Below are positions 8,513 through 17,072 of a stretch of DNA of 64,000 nucleotides, in pieces. Within the stretch, counting starts at the first letter, position 1, and every line of letters starts with the position of its first letter. Origin of the DNA: Candidatus Peregrinibacteria bacterium GW2011_GWF2_39_17 (GTDB taxonomy: Bacteria; Patescibacteriota; Gracilibacteria; UBA1369; UBA12473); contig LBWM01000005.1 in the NCBI GenBank assembly GCA_000993615.1, positions 62,001 to 126,000 on the forward strand, read 5' to 3'. The notes under the pieces were generated by a model that saw only the letters and a program-made list of their open reading frames with translations, made no database searches and was not told the origin of the DNA. The position numbers were made by a program, and so were the translations under genes.

Positions 8513-9646
8513 ATGCTCATCGGAATTGATGCCTCCCGCTACTGCCATGATAAACCAACCGGAGTTGAAATTTACTCCAAGGAAATTATTGAAGCGCTTT
8601 TGCCATATTTTCAAAACCAAAAAACCCACACTCTTCGCCTCTACACACCTCAAAAAATTTCCTCTCTTCCCGCTAAACTGCAACGATTACTCCCCTACCA
8701 CCGACTTTGGACTCAACGTTACCTATCTAGAGAAATACGCCAAAACCCACCTGCTGTACTCTTTGTCCCCTCACACGTTCTACCTCTCAGCCACCCCAAG
8801 AAATCCATAATCACAATCCACGACCTAGCTTTTCGAGATTTGCCTTTAGCCTATCACCCTCTCCAGTGGCTTTATCTACACTGGAGCACCTGGTTTGCCG
8901 TAAAAAAAGCCTTTAAAATCATTGTTCCTAGTCAAGCCACCAAAAAAGACCTTATTAACAAATACAACTGCCCTCCCGAAAAAATTATTATTATTCTACA
9001 TGGCTTTAAACCCCCGAAATCCAAAATTTCAACCCCCAAAACCGCCAAAATCCTCAAAACCTTCCATTTACTACCTAAAACAACCAAAAATCTCGCCTCT
9101 ACCCCCAACCCCAAAAACACAAACCAAAAACTCGTTCCCTACATCCTTTTTATTGGTCGCCTAGAAACCAAAAAAAATCTGTCACGCCTCATGCAAGCCT
9201 TTAAAATTTTTTCCGAAAATCATCCCGAGTGGCGCCTAATTCTTGGTGGTGGACGAGGCACCGGTTTTAATAAAATCCTTAAAACGCTCCTTAAAGAAAA
9301 ACTAACTGATCGCGTACTAATGCCAGGCTACCTCACCGAAGATGAAAAGGCTATTTTACTTAAGAATGCCCGCCTTTTTGCTTTTCCTTCTCTGGCCGAA
9401 GGTTTTGGCTTCCCCATTTTAGAAGCCGCGCACTATCATGTCCCTATTTTAGCTTCTAAAATTCCGGCTTTACTCGAATTCAAAAACTATGTTGATATTT
9501 TTGTGGACCCGCTCAATGTCCATTCTCTTGCCAAAGGACTAACCACTCTCGCCGCCAATTCCCAAATCAAAAAATCCCCCTCCCTCGCAAAATATTCTTG
9601 GAAAAAAAATGCTAAAACTCTCTACAATCTCCTCACCTCCTTATGA
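8513..9646 (+). CDS. Glycosyltransferase, GT4-type (1)
   Basis: A 377-residue GT-B glycosyltransferase. The N-terminal fold begins MLIGIDASRY. The C-terminal nucleotide-sugar domain shows ILFIGRLETKKNLSRLM and the EX7E-type motif EGFGFPILEA (about residues 296-305). It probably transfers a sugar during cell-surface polysaccharide or glycolipid synthesis, acting at the inner face of the membrane. The stop overlaps the next start as ATGA (9643-9646), so the two transferases are likely translated together. Confidence 0.9.
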   Translation: MLIGIDASRYCHDKPTGVEIYSKEIIEALLPYFQNQKTHTLRLYTPQKISSLPAKLQRLLPYHRLWTQRYLSREIRQNPPAVLFVPSHVLPLSHPKKSIITIHDLAFRDLPLAYHPLQWLYLHWSTWFAVKKAFKIIVPSQATKKDLINKYNCPPEKIIIILHGFKPPKSKISTPKTAKILKTFHLLPKTTKNLASTPNPKNTNQKLVPYILFIGRLETKKNLSRLMQAFKIFSENHPEWRLILGGGRGTGFNKILKTLLKEKLTDRVLMPGYLTEDEKAILLKNARLFAFPSLAEGFGFPILEAAHYHVPILASKIPALLEFKNYVDIFVDPLNVHSLAKGLTTLAANSQIKKSPSLAKYSWKKNAKTLYNLLTSL

Positions 9647-10734
9647 AAATCGCCCTAGTCCATGACTTTATTCTTAAATTAGGAGGAGCCGAACGAGTCC
9701 TCAAAGTTCTTAGTGATCTTTTTCCTCATGCTCCGATTTATACACTTTTATATAATGAATCCCGAACTGGACAAATTTTACCAGCCTCCCGCATCCGCAC
9801 CTCAACCCTGCAAAAACTCCCCCATTTTATCCGCAATCACCACCGCTATTTATTCCCTTGGATGCCTAAGGCCATCGAATCTTTTGATTTTAGCGGTTAC
9901 GATCTGGTAATCAGCTCCAGCTCCGCTTATGCCCATGGCATTATCACCAACAGCCACACCAAACATCTTTGCTATTGCCATTCTCCTATGCGTTATGCCT
10001 GGGACTGGACGAACGAATACCTCCGAGAATTAAAATTAAACCCCCTAAAACGCCACCTAATTGGCAAACTTTTAAAAAAAATCCGCATTTGGGATTTTTA
10101 CGCAGCAGACCGCGTTGATCAATACCTCGCCAATTCCAAGCACGTCCAAAACCGCCTTGCCAAATATTATCGCAAACCATCTAAAATAATTTATCCGCCA
10201 GTGGATATTGACCGCTTTACAGTTACCCCCCATCACGAAAACTATTTTTTAATCGTTTCCACCCTAACTCGCTATAAAAACATCGAACGAGCCATCCAAC
10301 TATTTAACAAAGTCCGTAAGCGTTTAGTAATTATTGGAGAAGGTCCCGATTGCCAACGCTTGAAACAAATGGCCGGTCCTCAAATAGATTTTCTTGGCTT
10401 TAAACCAGATGAAGTGGTTAAGGAATATCTTGAAAATTGTCGTGCCTTCATTTTTCCAGGAGAAGAAGATTTTGGCATTGCTCCGGTAGAAGCCATGGCT
10501 TGCGGTAAACCTGTCCTGGCCTATAACAAAGGCGGCGTTAAAGAAAGTGTTATCCCGGGTATAACTGGTGAATTTTTTGATGAACCCACCATTTCTTCCA
10601 TGGAAGATGGACTAGCCCGTCTCCTTGCCAATACTAAGCAATATGATCCGGCTTTAATCCGGAAACAAGCCGAAAAATTCTCCAAAGAACACTTCGAAAT
10701 GGAAATCCGAAAATTACTCAGGGATTACTATTAA
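9643..10734 (+). CDS. Glycosyltransferase, GT4-type (2)
   Basis: A 363-residue GT-B glycosyltransferase. It opens with MKIALVHDFILKLGGAERVL, a start seen in family 4 mannosyl/glucosyl transferases. The donor-binding domain has IVSTLTRYKNIERAI and EDFGIAPVEAMACGKPV (from about residue 273). It overlaps the preceding transferase by four bases and its end overlaps the convergent orphan by 21 bases. Acceptor and donor cannot be told from sequence. Confidence 0.9.
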   Translation: MKIALVHDFILKLGGAERVLKVLSDLFPHAPIYTLLYNESRTGQILPASRIRTSTLQKLPHFIRNHHRYLFPWMPKAIESFDFSGYDLVISSSSAYAHGIITNSHTKHLCYCHSPMRYAWDWTNEYLRELKLNPLKRHLIGKLLKKIRIWDFYAADRVDQYLANSKHVQNRLAKYYRKPSKIIYPPVDIDRFTVTPHHENYFLIVSTLTRYKNIERAIQLFNKVRKRLVIIGEGPDCQRLKQMAGPQIDFLGFKPDEVVKEYLENCRAFIFPGEEDFGIAPVEAMACGKPVLAYNKGGVKESVIPGITGEFFDEPTISSMEDGLARLLANTKQYDPALIRKQAEKFSKEHFEMEIRKLLRDYY

Positions 10735-11346
10735 AAATTTCTCCAATGGCTTTCTTTCCAATACAATATCTGTTTCAGTCGCCTCAACGCCTCCCCCGAA
10801 TACAACTGGATCCCTCCACAACGAATCATCACCTGTATATAAAGCCCTAGCTTCCAAAATCCCCTTACCGGGTGGAATAAATAATCCACTTAAAGTTTTC
10901 CTTATATCCCCATCGATTCCAAGTTGCCTTTCAATCCTAATCCCATCTCCTCTCAAGCTAAAACAACATTCAGCTAACTCGATCCGCCCAACTCCCTGCG
11001 CCACCATCTCGGGATTAGGAAAATCTTCATACCCCAAACAGGTTGATAAATTTCCAACACCCTTTTCTTCTAAAAATTTCATCCACCTTTCTAAATCAAC
11101 ATACAACTCAATATGCGGTTCAGAATGCAAACTATTTAATGAACCACCCTCTCTAAAACCTTCTATTAACCACCTCCCAGATCCAGTTTTTTTTAAATCT
11201 CTAAGTAAAGAACATTCAGGCCTTCTATCCCAATTAAATCCCTCAAATTCCATTGGAAGCTTCCTGAATGTTTCCGGTAGCCGATGTTCCTTAACCCAAT
11301 CGGCAAATGTAGGTAATTGTGGAACTTCAGATAATTCTGCGCCCAT
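10714..11346 (-). CDS. Hypothetical protein
   Basis: A 210-residue cytoplasmic-looking protein with no signal peptide or membrane segment. It is Glu-, Gly- and Leu-rich, with a mid-region (SEPHIELYVDLERWMKFL) and a strand-rich C-terminus. I recognise no family. The ATG at 11346 is the natural start. It converges with the glycosyltransferase, overlapping by 21 bases, and diverges from dnaX. Confidence 0.6.
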   Translation of the reverse strand: MGAELSEVPQLPTFADWVKEHRLPETFRKLPMEFEGFNWDRRPECSLLRDLKKTGSGRWLIEGFREGGSLNSLHSEPHIELYVDLERWMKFLEEKGVGNLSTCLGYEDFPNPEMVAQGVGRIELAECCFSLRGDGIRIERQLGIDGDIRKTLSGLFIPPGKGILEARALYTGDDSLWRDPVVFGGGVEATETDIVLERKPLEKFLIVIPE

Positions 11347-11413
11347 AAAAATTATACTAAATTAAAAACCTAACGAAGCCGTAGAATTACACAGAAAAAC
11401 TTATTTTGTCAAA

Positions 11414-11443
11414 TAGACTTTTGTCCTTCTTTTTTGCTATTAT
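11414..11443 (+). promoter_or_regulatory. Possible promoter of dnaX
   Basis: TAGACT (11414-11419) and TATTAT (11438-11443) are 18 bases apart, 35 bases before the dnaX start. The -35 box is weak. Confidence 0.4.
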
Positions 11444-11478
11444 AAAGCCCTCTACAAAATCATCTCACCATAAAATTC

Positions 11479-12975
11479 ATGGCAGATCTCGCTTTTTATC
11501 GCAAATATCGTCCTTCTAAATTCACAAACCTGGTTGGGCAACCCCCCATTCAAAAAACCCTTCTAAACGCCATTAAATCCGGCCACCTCTCTCATGCCTA
11601 TCTTTTCTGCGGCCCACGCGGCACTGGCAAAACCACCACGGCCCGCTTAGTGGCCAAAGCCATCAACTGCATTGCCCCGGATCCCAACGGCGAATCCTGC
11701 AACAAGTGCGAATACTGCACTTTAATGAATCAAGGAAATTGCGTAGACCTAATTGAGATTGATGCGGCCTCTAACCGCGGCATTGACGAAATTCGCGATC
11801 TAAGAGAAAAAATAAAATTCTCTCCAAACCAAACTCCGCACAAGGTCTACATCATCGACGAAGTGCACATGCTAACTACTCCGGCTTTTAATGCTCTCCT
11901 AAAAACCCTCGAAGAACCACCAGCTCACGCCTATTTTGTACTAGCCACAACCGAAGTGCATAAAGTGCCGGAAACCATTATTTCACGCTGCCAACGCTTT
12001 GATTTTCGCCGCATTGACGAAGAAAGCATTATTGATCGCCTCAAATACATTGCGACTCAAGAAAAAATCAAATACGAAGACGAAGCTCTTACTTGGATTG
12101 CTCAAAGCGCCGAGGGTGGCATGCGCGATGCCATTAATCTTTTTGAACAAATAATTGAAGATCAAAAACTAACCACTAAACATGTTAAAGAAATTCTTGG
12201 TGTTTCTAGCCATGATAATGCCAAAAAACTCTTTCAATCTCTGGAAAAACAAGATCTCAAAACAGCCCTAGCCGAAATCCAAGGGCTACATCAAGAAGGA
12301 CATGACCTTTATCAATTTAGTCGTGAATTTATGACCTATTTAAGGCGTCAATTACTAGATGCCATTGGAAAACCAGAATTAGCTAAAAAATACATTTATT
12401 GGATTGATCTTTTCCAAACCGCCACCATTGAATTAAAAGATACGCTTATCGCTCAACTTCCGCTTGAAATCGCCATTCTTAAAGCCTGCTTTATTGAAGA
12501 AGAAAATAAAACAAACTGGTTTACCACAATCCTAAAAGGCAATAAAGAAGAATCGCCCACCCAAGAAACAAAACCAATCATCCCAAAAAAAATAGAAGAA
12601 AACGGTCTCCAATCCTTACCTGACGAATCAAATCACCTTCACCAAACACCAACTTCCAAAACACCGCCACCAGTTCTATCCCTGAATGAAATAAAAATCA
12701 ATTTCCAAAGGATTCTAGAACAAATTAATACTCCTTCAGTCCGTCAATCTTTTAATACCGGCATTATTACTCAAATCCAAGAAAATGCAATTCACATCGA
12801 GTTTCAATCAAAATTTCATCTCGAAAAAGTAAATACCACAATTAATAAAGCCTTAATCGAAAACGCCTTTGAAAAAATATTTAACCAAAAAATCCGCCTT
12901 GAATGCCGTCAGTCCAAAATGGAAAATCTGGTAGACCAAACCCTAGAAATTTTCGGCGGAGAAATTCTCGACTAA
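11479..12975 (+). CDS. dnaX: DNA polymerase III subunit gamma/tau
   Basis: Clamp-loader ATPase of 498 residues. Visible are Walker A GPRGTGKT (residues 45-52), four zinc-binding cysteines in the segment CIAPDPNGESCNKCEYC, the EIDAASNRGIDEIRDL motif, Walker B IIDEVHML, sensor 1 LATTE and the SRC arginine-finger motif (SRCQRFDFR). The region after about residue 355 is a Pro/Lys-rich linker followed by a tau-like C-terminal domain. folC follows after eight bases, so the two are probably co-transcribed. Confidence 0.96.
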   Translation: MADLAFYRKYRPSKFTNLVGQPPIQKTLLNAIKSGHLSHAYLFCGPRGTGKTTTARLVAKAINCIAPDPNGESCNKCEYCTLMNQGNCVDLIEIDAASNRGIDEIRDLREKIKFSPNQTPHKVYIIDEVHMLTTPAFNALLKTLEEPPAHAYFVLATTEVHKVPETIISRCQRFDFRRIDEESIIDRLKYIATQEKIKYEDEALTWIAQSAEGGMRDAINLFEQIIEDQKLTTKHVKEILGVSSHDNAKKLFQSLEKQDLKTALAEIQGLHQEGHDLYQFSREFMTYLRRQLLDAIGKPELAKKYIYWIDLFQTATIELKDTLIAQLPLEIAILKACFIEEENKTNWFTTILKGNKEESPTQETKPIIPKKIEENGLQSLPDESNHLHQTPTSKTPPPVLSLNEIKINFQRILEQINTPSVRQSFNTGIITQIQENAIHIEFQSKFHLEKVNTTINKALIENAFEKIFNQKIRLECRQSKMENLVDQTLEIFGGEILD

Positions 12976-12983
12976 TTTAAAAT

Positions 12984-14282
12984 ATGGACGAAACAATCAC
13001 TAAAATTTTTTCCAGATTACCGGCCTACGATCGCTTCCCACCACAAATTCTTAATGAAGAAACCTTTGATTTATCAAGATTTCAACGCTTTTTAACCCAA
13101 GTTAACAACCCCCACAAGGGATTACCAATCATCCATATCGCAGGCTCAAAAGGAAAAGGCTCCACTGCGGCCTTACTTGGTTCAGCCCTGCAAGCCCTAG
13201 GAAAACAAGTTGGCGTTTATTTTTCCCCATATCTTGGCTCTCCAACCGAAGCAATTTTTGTTAACGGAAAACCAATTTCAAAAGAAAAATTTAATTTTTT
13301 CCTAACTAATAACGATCAAATCCTCCAAAAACTAACTCCCCAAGAGCAAATTACCGCCTTTGAACTTCTAACCACCATTGCCCTCCAATATTTTCACGAA
13401 GCAGATGTTGATTTTGCCATTTTAGAAACTGGCTTAGGTGGTAGATTAGATGCCACCAATGTGATTGAAAGCCCAATCCTTTCCCTTATCACACCTATCG
13501 AAAAAGAACACACTGATCTTTTGGGCAATAGCATTACGTCCATAGCCTATGAAAAACTAGGAATTGTTAGAGAAAATATTCCAGTTATTTTTGCTCCTCA
13601 AACTGATCCTTTTATCCAAGAATTTGCCCGTAACATTTGCTTACAAAAAAAAGCTCCCTTTATACCCATCACCTCCCATTACAACGCCACAATCAAAATC
13701 CGAACCATTGACCACTATTCTTTTCGTTTACAAAGCCCCTATCGAGAAATACCACAAATAAATCTGGCTTTATTGGGTGATCATCAAGTACAAAACGCCT
13801 TAAGCGCGTGGGCTGCTCTTGATCATCTTCTCCCCAAATTCAACCCGGAATTGGTGCTGGATGTTTGGCAACACCTCACCCTGCCGGGAAGATTCGAACA
13901 ACGGGAAATCGAAGAACATCAATTTATTTTAGACGGAGCCCACACCCTTAATTCCGCCAAAACTCTAAGAAAAACCCTAACTCAAATATACGGAATTCGC
14001 CCTTTTACCTTTATTTTGGCTTTTCTAAACGATAAAAATATCGAAGGATTTTGCTATGAATTATTGCGCCAAAACGACACTGTCATTCTTACCCAAATCA
14101 ATCACCCCAGAGCATTACCAGCCAGAATAGCCGAAGAAAAAATTCGTACTTTGATTAAAAATCAAAACCTTACTTCCATAATCACCAATGACCTTAAAAT
14201 AGCGAAACAAAAAGCTTATAAGCTAAGCAAGAAAGACCCTATTTGTGCCACTGGTTCATTCAAATTAATTGAAGAAATATAG
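12984..14282 (+). CDS. folC: Folylpolyglutamate synthase (Mur ligase family)
   Basis: FolC adds glutamate to folates, and in many bacteria also makes dihydrofolate from dihydropteroate. At 432 residues it fits the family. The ATP loop is GSKGKGST (54-61). ETGLGGRLDATNV and the ITPIEKEHTDLLG segment are characteristic, and the C-terminal domain has FILDGAHTLNSA. folD at 42344 and a purine branch at 43275-46147 suggest one-carbon folate use in this cell. Confidence 0.93.
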   Translation: MDETITKIFSRLPAYDRFPPQILNEETFDLSRFQRFLTQVNNPHKGLPIIHIAGSKGKGSTAALLGSALQALGKQVGVYFSPYLGSPTEAIFVNGKPISKEKFNFFLTNNDQILQKLTPQEQITAFELLTTIALQYFHEADVDFAILETGLGGRLDATNVIESPILSLITPIEKEHTDLLGNSITSIAYEKLGIVRENIPVIFAPQTDPFIQEFARNICLQKKAPFIPITSHYNATIKIRTIDHYSFRLQSPYREIPQINLALLGDHQVQNALSAWAALDHLLPKFNPELVLDVWQHLTLPGRFEQREIEEHQFILDGAHTLNSAKTLRKTLTQIYGIRPFTFILAFLNDKNIEGFCYELLRQNDTVILTQINHPRALPARIAEEKIRTLIKNQNLTSIITNDLKIAKQKAYKLSKKDPICATGSFKLIEEI

Positions 14283-14332
14283 AGCCTCCGTAACAAGCAC
14301 TCAAATACTAGCACATTTCCAAACGAAACTTT

Positions 14333-14420
14333 TTGACCTGGTCACTGGTCAATATATTTGCCTTTCCCAATAACTCAGAAATTCTCTCTCTTATTGGTAA
14401 AGACTTGAGCTTAAGCTCAA
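14333..14420. promoter_or_regulatory. Two palindromes upstream of an exported-protein gene
   Basis: TTGACC (14333-14338) is mirrored by GGTCAA (14347-14352). TTGAGCTTAAGCTCAA (14405-14420) is a perfect 16-bp palindrome followed by TTTTCT. The second could be a terminator hairpin for folC (TTAA loop) or a dimeric regulator site 25 bases before the ATG at 14446. Confidence 0.4.
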
Positions 14421-14445
14421 TTTTCTATCTTTAACCCAATTTTTT

Positions 14446-14994
14446 ATGAAAAAATTAGGTAAACTATTATCGGTTGGCTTAGTAGCAGCCGTATTCACCA
14501 CCTCCGTCGCCTTTGCAGCTACACCAGAAACAGAAACTCAAGGGTATCCTCATGGCCCAATTTACAAAACATTTAACATAATGGTTCAACGCGAAATTGG
14601 CATGACTCTTGATGAAGCTATTAGCCATGTTAAGGTGCGTGACCTTAAATCAACCCTAGAAGCTCAAGGAGTTGACGTCAATGCCCTTCAAAATAAATAC
14701 CGTAACAGACTCAATACCATCTTAAATAACCGAGGAATGAGCCTTCAAATCGAAAACGTTTCAGAGGGTGTTAAAATAAGCGTTATAGCCGAAAATCCTA
14801 CTGAAGCCTTTTTACTTCGCGGCAGCTTACTTGAAGCTCGCGCCAATTATTTTAACCAAACCAGGGCTACTAATGTCCAATTTACATTAGAAGGCGGGAA
14901 TACTGAAAACAGCCTTTACATGATCGTCAAAGGTAATACCCCGGAAATTGCTCAAGCAATCCAATACCGAATCCCAGCCTATTCTGCCGAGTAA
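14446..14994 (+). CDS. Exported protein of unknown function
   Basis: A 182-residue protein with a clear Sec signal peptide: MKK, a hydrophobic core, and a likely cleavage after VAFA (residue ~24). The mature part is an alpha/beta mix with one Cys-free domain repeating short polar strands (for example EGVKISVIAENPTEAFLLRG). I recognise no family. It is a single-gene unit with palindromes before it and a strong terminator after it. Confidence 0.75.
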   Translation: MKKLGKLLSVGLVAAVFTTSVAFAATPETETQGYPHGPIYKTFNIMVQREIGMTLDEAISHVKVRDLKSTLEAQGVDVNALQNKYRNRLNTILNNRGMSLQIENVSEGVKISVIAENPTEAFLLRGSLLEARANYFNQTRATNVQFTLEGGNTENSLYMIVKGNTPEIAQAIQYRIPAYSAE

Positions 14995-15018
14995 AAAAAT
15001 AAGCGCATGAGTAAGTAT

Positions 15019-15050
15019 AAAAGAGCTCCTTTACCTGGAGCTCTTTTCCT
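15019..15050 (+). terminator. Rho-independent terminator
   Basis: AAAAGAGCTCC (15019-15029) pairs perfectly with GGAGCTCTTTT (15037-15047) across a seven-base loop. It ends the exported-protein gene. The stem's A-run gives a T-tract on the opposite strand too, so it may also end sod, whose stop is at 15065. Confidence 0.85.
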
Positions 15051-15064
15051 ATTATTCGGCAAAC

Positions 15065-15658
15065 CTAAGCTGTTAATCGCTTAGTCACATCATCCCAATT
15101 CACAATGGTCCACCAATTCTCTACAAATTTAGGACGAGCATTTTTATAATCCAAATAATAAGCATGTTCCCATACGTCCAAAACCAGCAAAATTCTAAAA
15201 GTAGGATAAATTTGCAAATTATGTTTCTCTATTTGCATAATCAACGGACGCTGGGTTTTCTGACAATAAGTAAGAGCTGCCCAACCTGATCCTTCCACTG
15301 AAACCGCGGCCTGTGTAAATTCCTTTTTAAATTGCTCGACACTGCCAAATTCCTTTTTTAGCACATCACCTAATTTCCCCTCTATCCCCGCACCTTTCCC
15401 TTGTGCCGCCAAATTTTCCCAAAAAATACTGTGCAAAACGTGCCCTCCAATATGGAATGAAAGCTCTTTCAAAAGAGCTTTCATTCCCACTTCACTACCA
15501 TTTTGACGAGCTGATTCCAAAGTTTTCAAAATAACATTAGCCCCATCTACATAAGATTGGTGATGCTTATCATGATGAAGGGTTAAGACTTCCTTAGACA
15601 TAACCGGCTCAAGTGCGTCGTAAGCATAAGGAAGCGCTGGCAAAGAATAATAAGACAT
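15065..15658 (-). CDS. sod: Superoxide dismutase, Fe/Mn type
   Basis: A 197-residue Fe/Mn superoxide dismutase that converts superoxide to O2 and H2O2. The metal ligands are in the usual places: His28 in LHHDKHHQ, a His in [12 protein letters not shown], and Asp and His in LDVWEHAYY. The family signature is DVWEHAYY. There is no signal peptide, so it is cytoplasmic. Iron or manganese preference cannot be decided by eye. It implies exposure to oxygen in a lineage often thought to be strictly fermentative. Confidence 0.95.
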   Translation of the reverse strand: MSYYSLPALPYAYDALEPVMSKEVLTLHHDKHHQSYVDGANVILKTLESARQNGSEVGMKALLKELSFHIGGHVLHSIFWENLAAQGKGAGIEGKLGDVLKKEFGSVEQFKKEFTQAAVSVEGSGWAALTYCQKTQRPLIMQIEKHNLQIYPTFRILLVLDVWEHAYYLDYKNARPKFVENWWTIVNWDDVTKRLTA

Positions 15659-15726
15659 AAATAAAGAAGATTAAGAATTAAGAAATATTAAATTATAAAC
15701 AATCTAACCTAAAAATCAACCCCCCT

Positions 15727-16446
15727 TTACTCCCCTTTTCCCAATTGTCGCTGCCCTTCAATTTGATCTTTAACCCTTTTTAAAACCCCTTTCATAAAAA
15801 AATCAGCAAATGATTTTAAATTTTCATAAGTTTGCGAAAAATTAAATTCAGCAAGATAATCACGTAAAATAAAAGCCGTAAGTTGAGTAACCACCTCCTT
15901 AGCCTGAAGCAAAGCCCTAGGATCTTCATTATACTCAACCACAGTCTTAAGAATTCGTTCTGGAATCGGGGAAGCAGCCTCAAAAATATTTTTACCCCAA
16001 AGATCAATAGTCATTCGAATTTTTAAAGGGAAAGCATGATTTCGTTCAAAAACAACCAATGCCCCTTTCATTTCCTTGTCCTCTAGCTCTTGCCACTCGT
16101 TTACTCCCAACTCTTCACCCCCGACTAACTGTAATTTAATTCCCGTTTCCTCCTGAATCTCCTCATTTCCCAATAAAATAATAGCTAAAATAAAAACCGC
16201 TGGAATATTTTGCTCCAAACACCTGGTAATCAATAAAGTAACATCACTCCGCTTATTGGCGTGAATAAATTTCAAAAGAATAGCCACCAATTTACTTTCA
16301 TCTTTTTTTTGCTTTTGTTCCTGCTTTTGCGCCGCAGCCATTAACTGCTGATTACGTGCCATTCTAGCCTTATATTCCCTAACCTTATCTGGACTACTCG
16401 CGCCTTCCGCCGCATCGGCTCCAAAAAAAGAATCTAAACCATTCAT
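15727..16446 (-). CDS. Hypothetical protein
   Basis: A 239-residue cytoplasmic-looking protein, unrecognised. The N-terminal 60 residues are a charged, Gln/Lys-rich, probably coiled or disordered arm; the remainder is helical, with a hydrophobic helix near IPAVFILAIILLG. I chose the ATG at 16446, since the longer frame starts with TTG at 16452. It lies between sod and rpmA on the same strand. Confidence 0.6.
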   Translation of the reverse strand: MNGLDSFFGADAAEGASSPDKVREYKARMARNQQLMAAAQKQEQKQKKDESKLVAILLKFIHANKRSDVTLLITRCLEQNIPAVFILAIILLGNEEIQEETGIKLQLVGGEELGVNEWQELEDKEMKGALVVFERNHAFPLKIRMTIDLWGKNIFEAASPIPERILKTVVEYNEDPRALLQAKEVVTQLTAFILRDYLAEFNFSQTYENLKSFADFFMKGVLKRVKDQIEGQRQLGKGE

Positions 16447-16547
16447 TCCCAATAAAATTAAAAATACCTATATTAAGAAGTATACCGCACAAGATTAAAT
16501 ACGCAAAAAAAACATCCTACAATTAACCCAGAAAATACTCTGAAAAA

Positions 16548-16820
16548 TTAACTCACGTGCACATGCTTTCTTTTAAAAATGCGCCCGTCATAATTACAAA
16601 CTCCCTTTTCCGTAAAATTAACCACGCCATCCTGGAGAGCAAATAAAGTATGATCTTTTCCCATACTTACATTTTTACCAGCCCTCATTACAGAACCTCT
16701 TTGACGCACTAAAATACTACCAGCTGTTACCTTTTGACCTTCAAATCGTTTAACTCCCAAACGCTTCGACTGAGAATCACGATTATTATGAGTTGAGCCC
16801 CCTGCTTTAGTCTTAGACAT
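16548..16820 (-). CDS. rpmA: 50S ribosomal protein L27
   Basis: L27 sits near the peptidyl-transferase centre. The N-terminus [16 protein letters not shown] and the later [15 protein letters not shown] are diagnostic. The start is the ATG at 16820, giving 90 residues; an in-frame upstream ATG would add four residues and break the conserved start. There is no N-terminal Firmicutes-type extension. rplU, its usual neighbour, is not adjacent. Confidence 0.96.
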   Translation of the reverse strand: MSKTKAGGSTHNNRDSQSKRLGVKRFEGQKVTAGSILVRQRGSVMRAGKNVSMGKDHTLFALQDGVVNFTEKGVCNYDGRIFKRKHVHVS

Positions 16821-16985
16821 AAAAATTAACAATTAACAAAATGAGCGACGTCAATTTATAAGAAAAAAAGCAATCTGGCAAGTAAATTTTAGGCCTTATT
16901 ATAAATCCAATTAAAAAAAATAATTTTTACCTCACTTTTTAAATATATATTCCTTTGCCCCAAAAATTACAATTTTGGATTATGC

Positions 16986-17028
16986 CCCGAAACTTTTCGG
17001 GTATTTAGATGTATAAATCAACCCGAAA
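16986..17028 (+). promoter_or_regulatory. Possible alternative-pairing leader before polX
   Basis: CCCGAAA (16986-16992) can pair with TTTCGGG (16995-17001). A second CCCGAAA (17022-17028) can pair with the same TTTCGGG. The two pairings exclude each other, 45 bases before the polX start. The stems are short. Confidence 0.25.
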
Positions 17029-17072
17029 GTCCTATTTTGCGATCAGTCATTATCAAGAGTAAAATAAAATTG

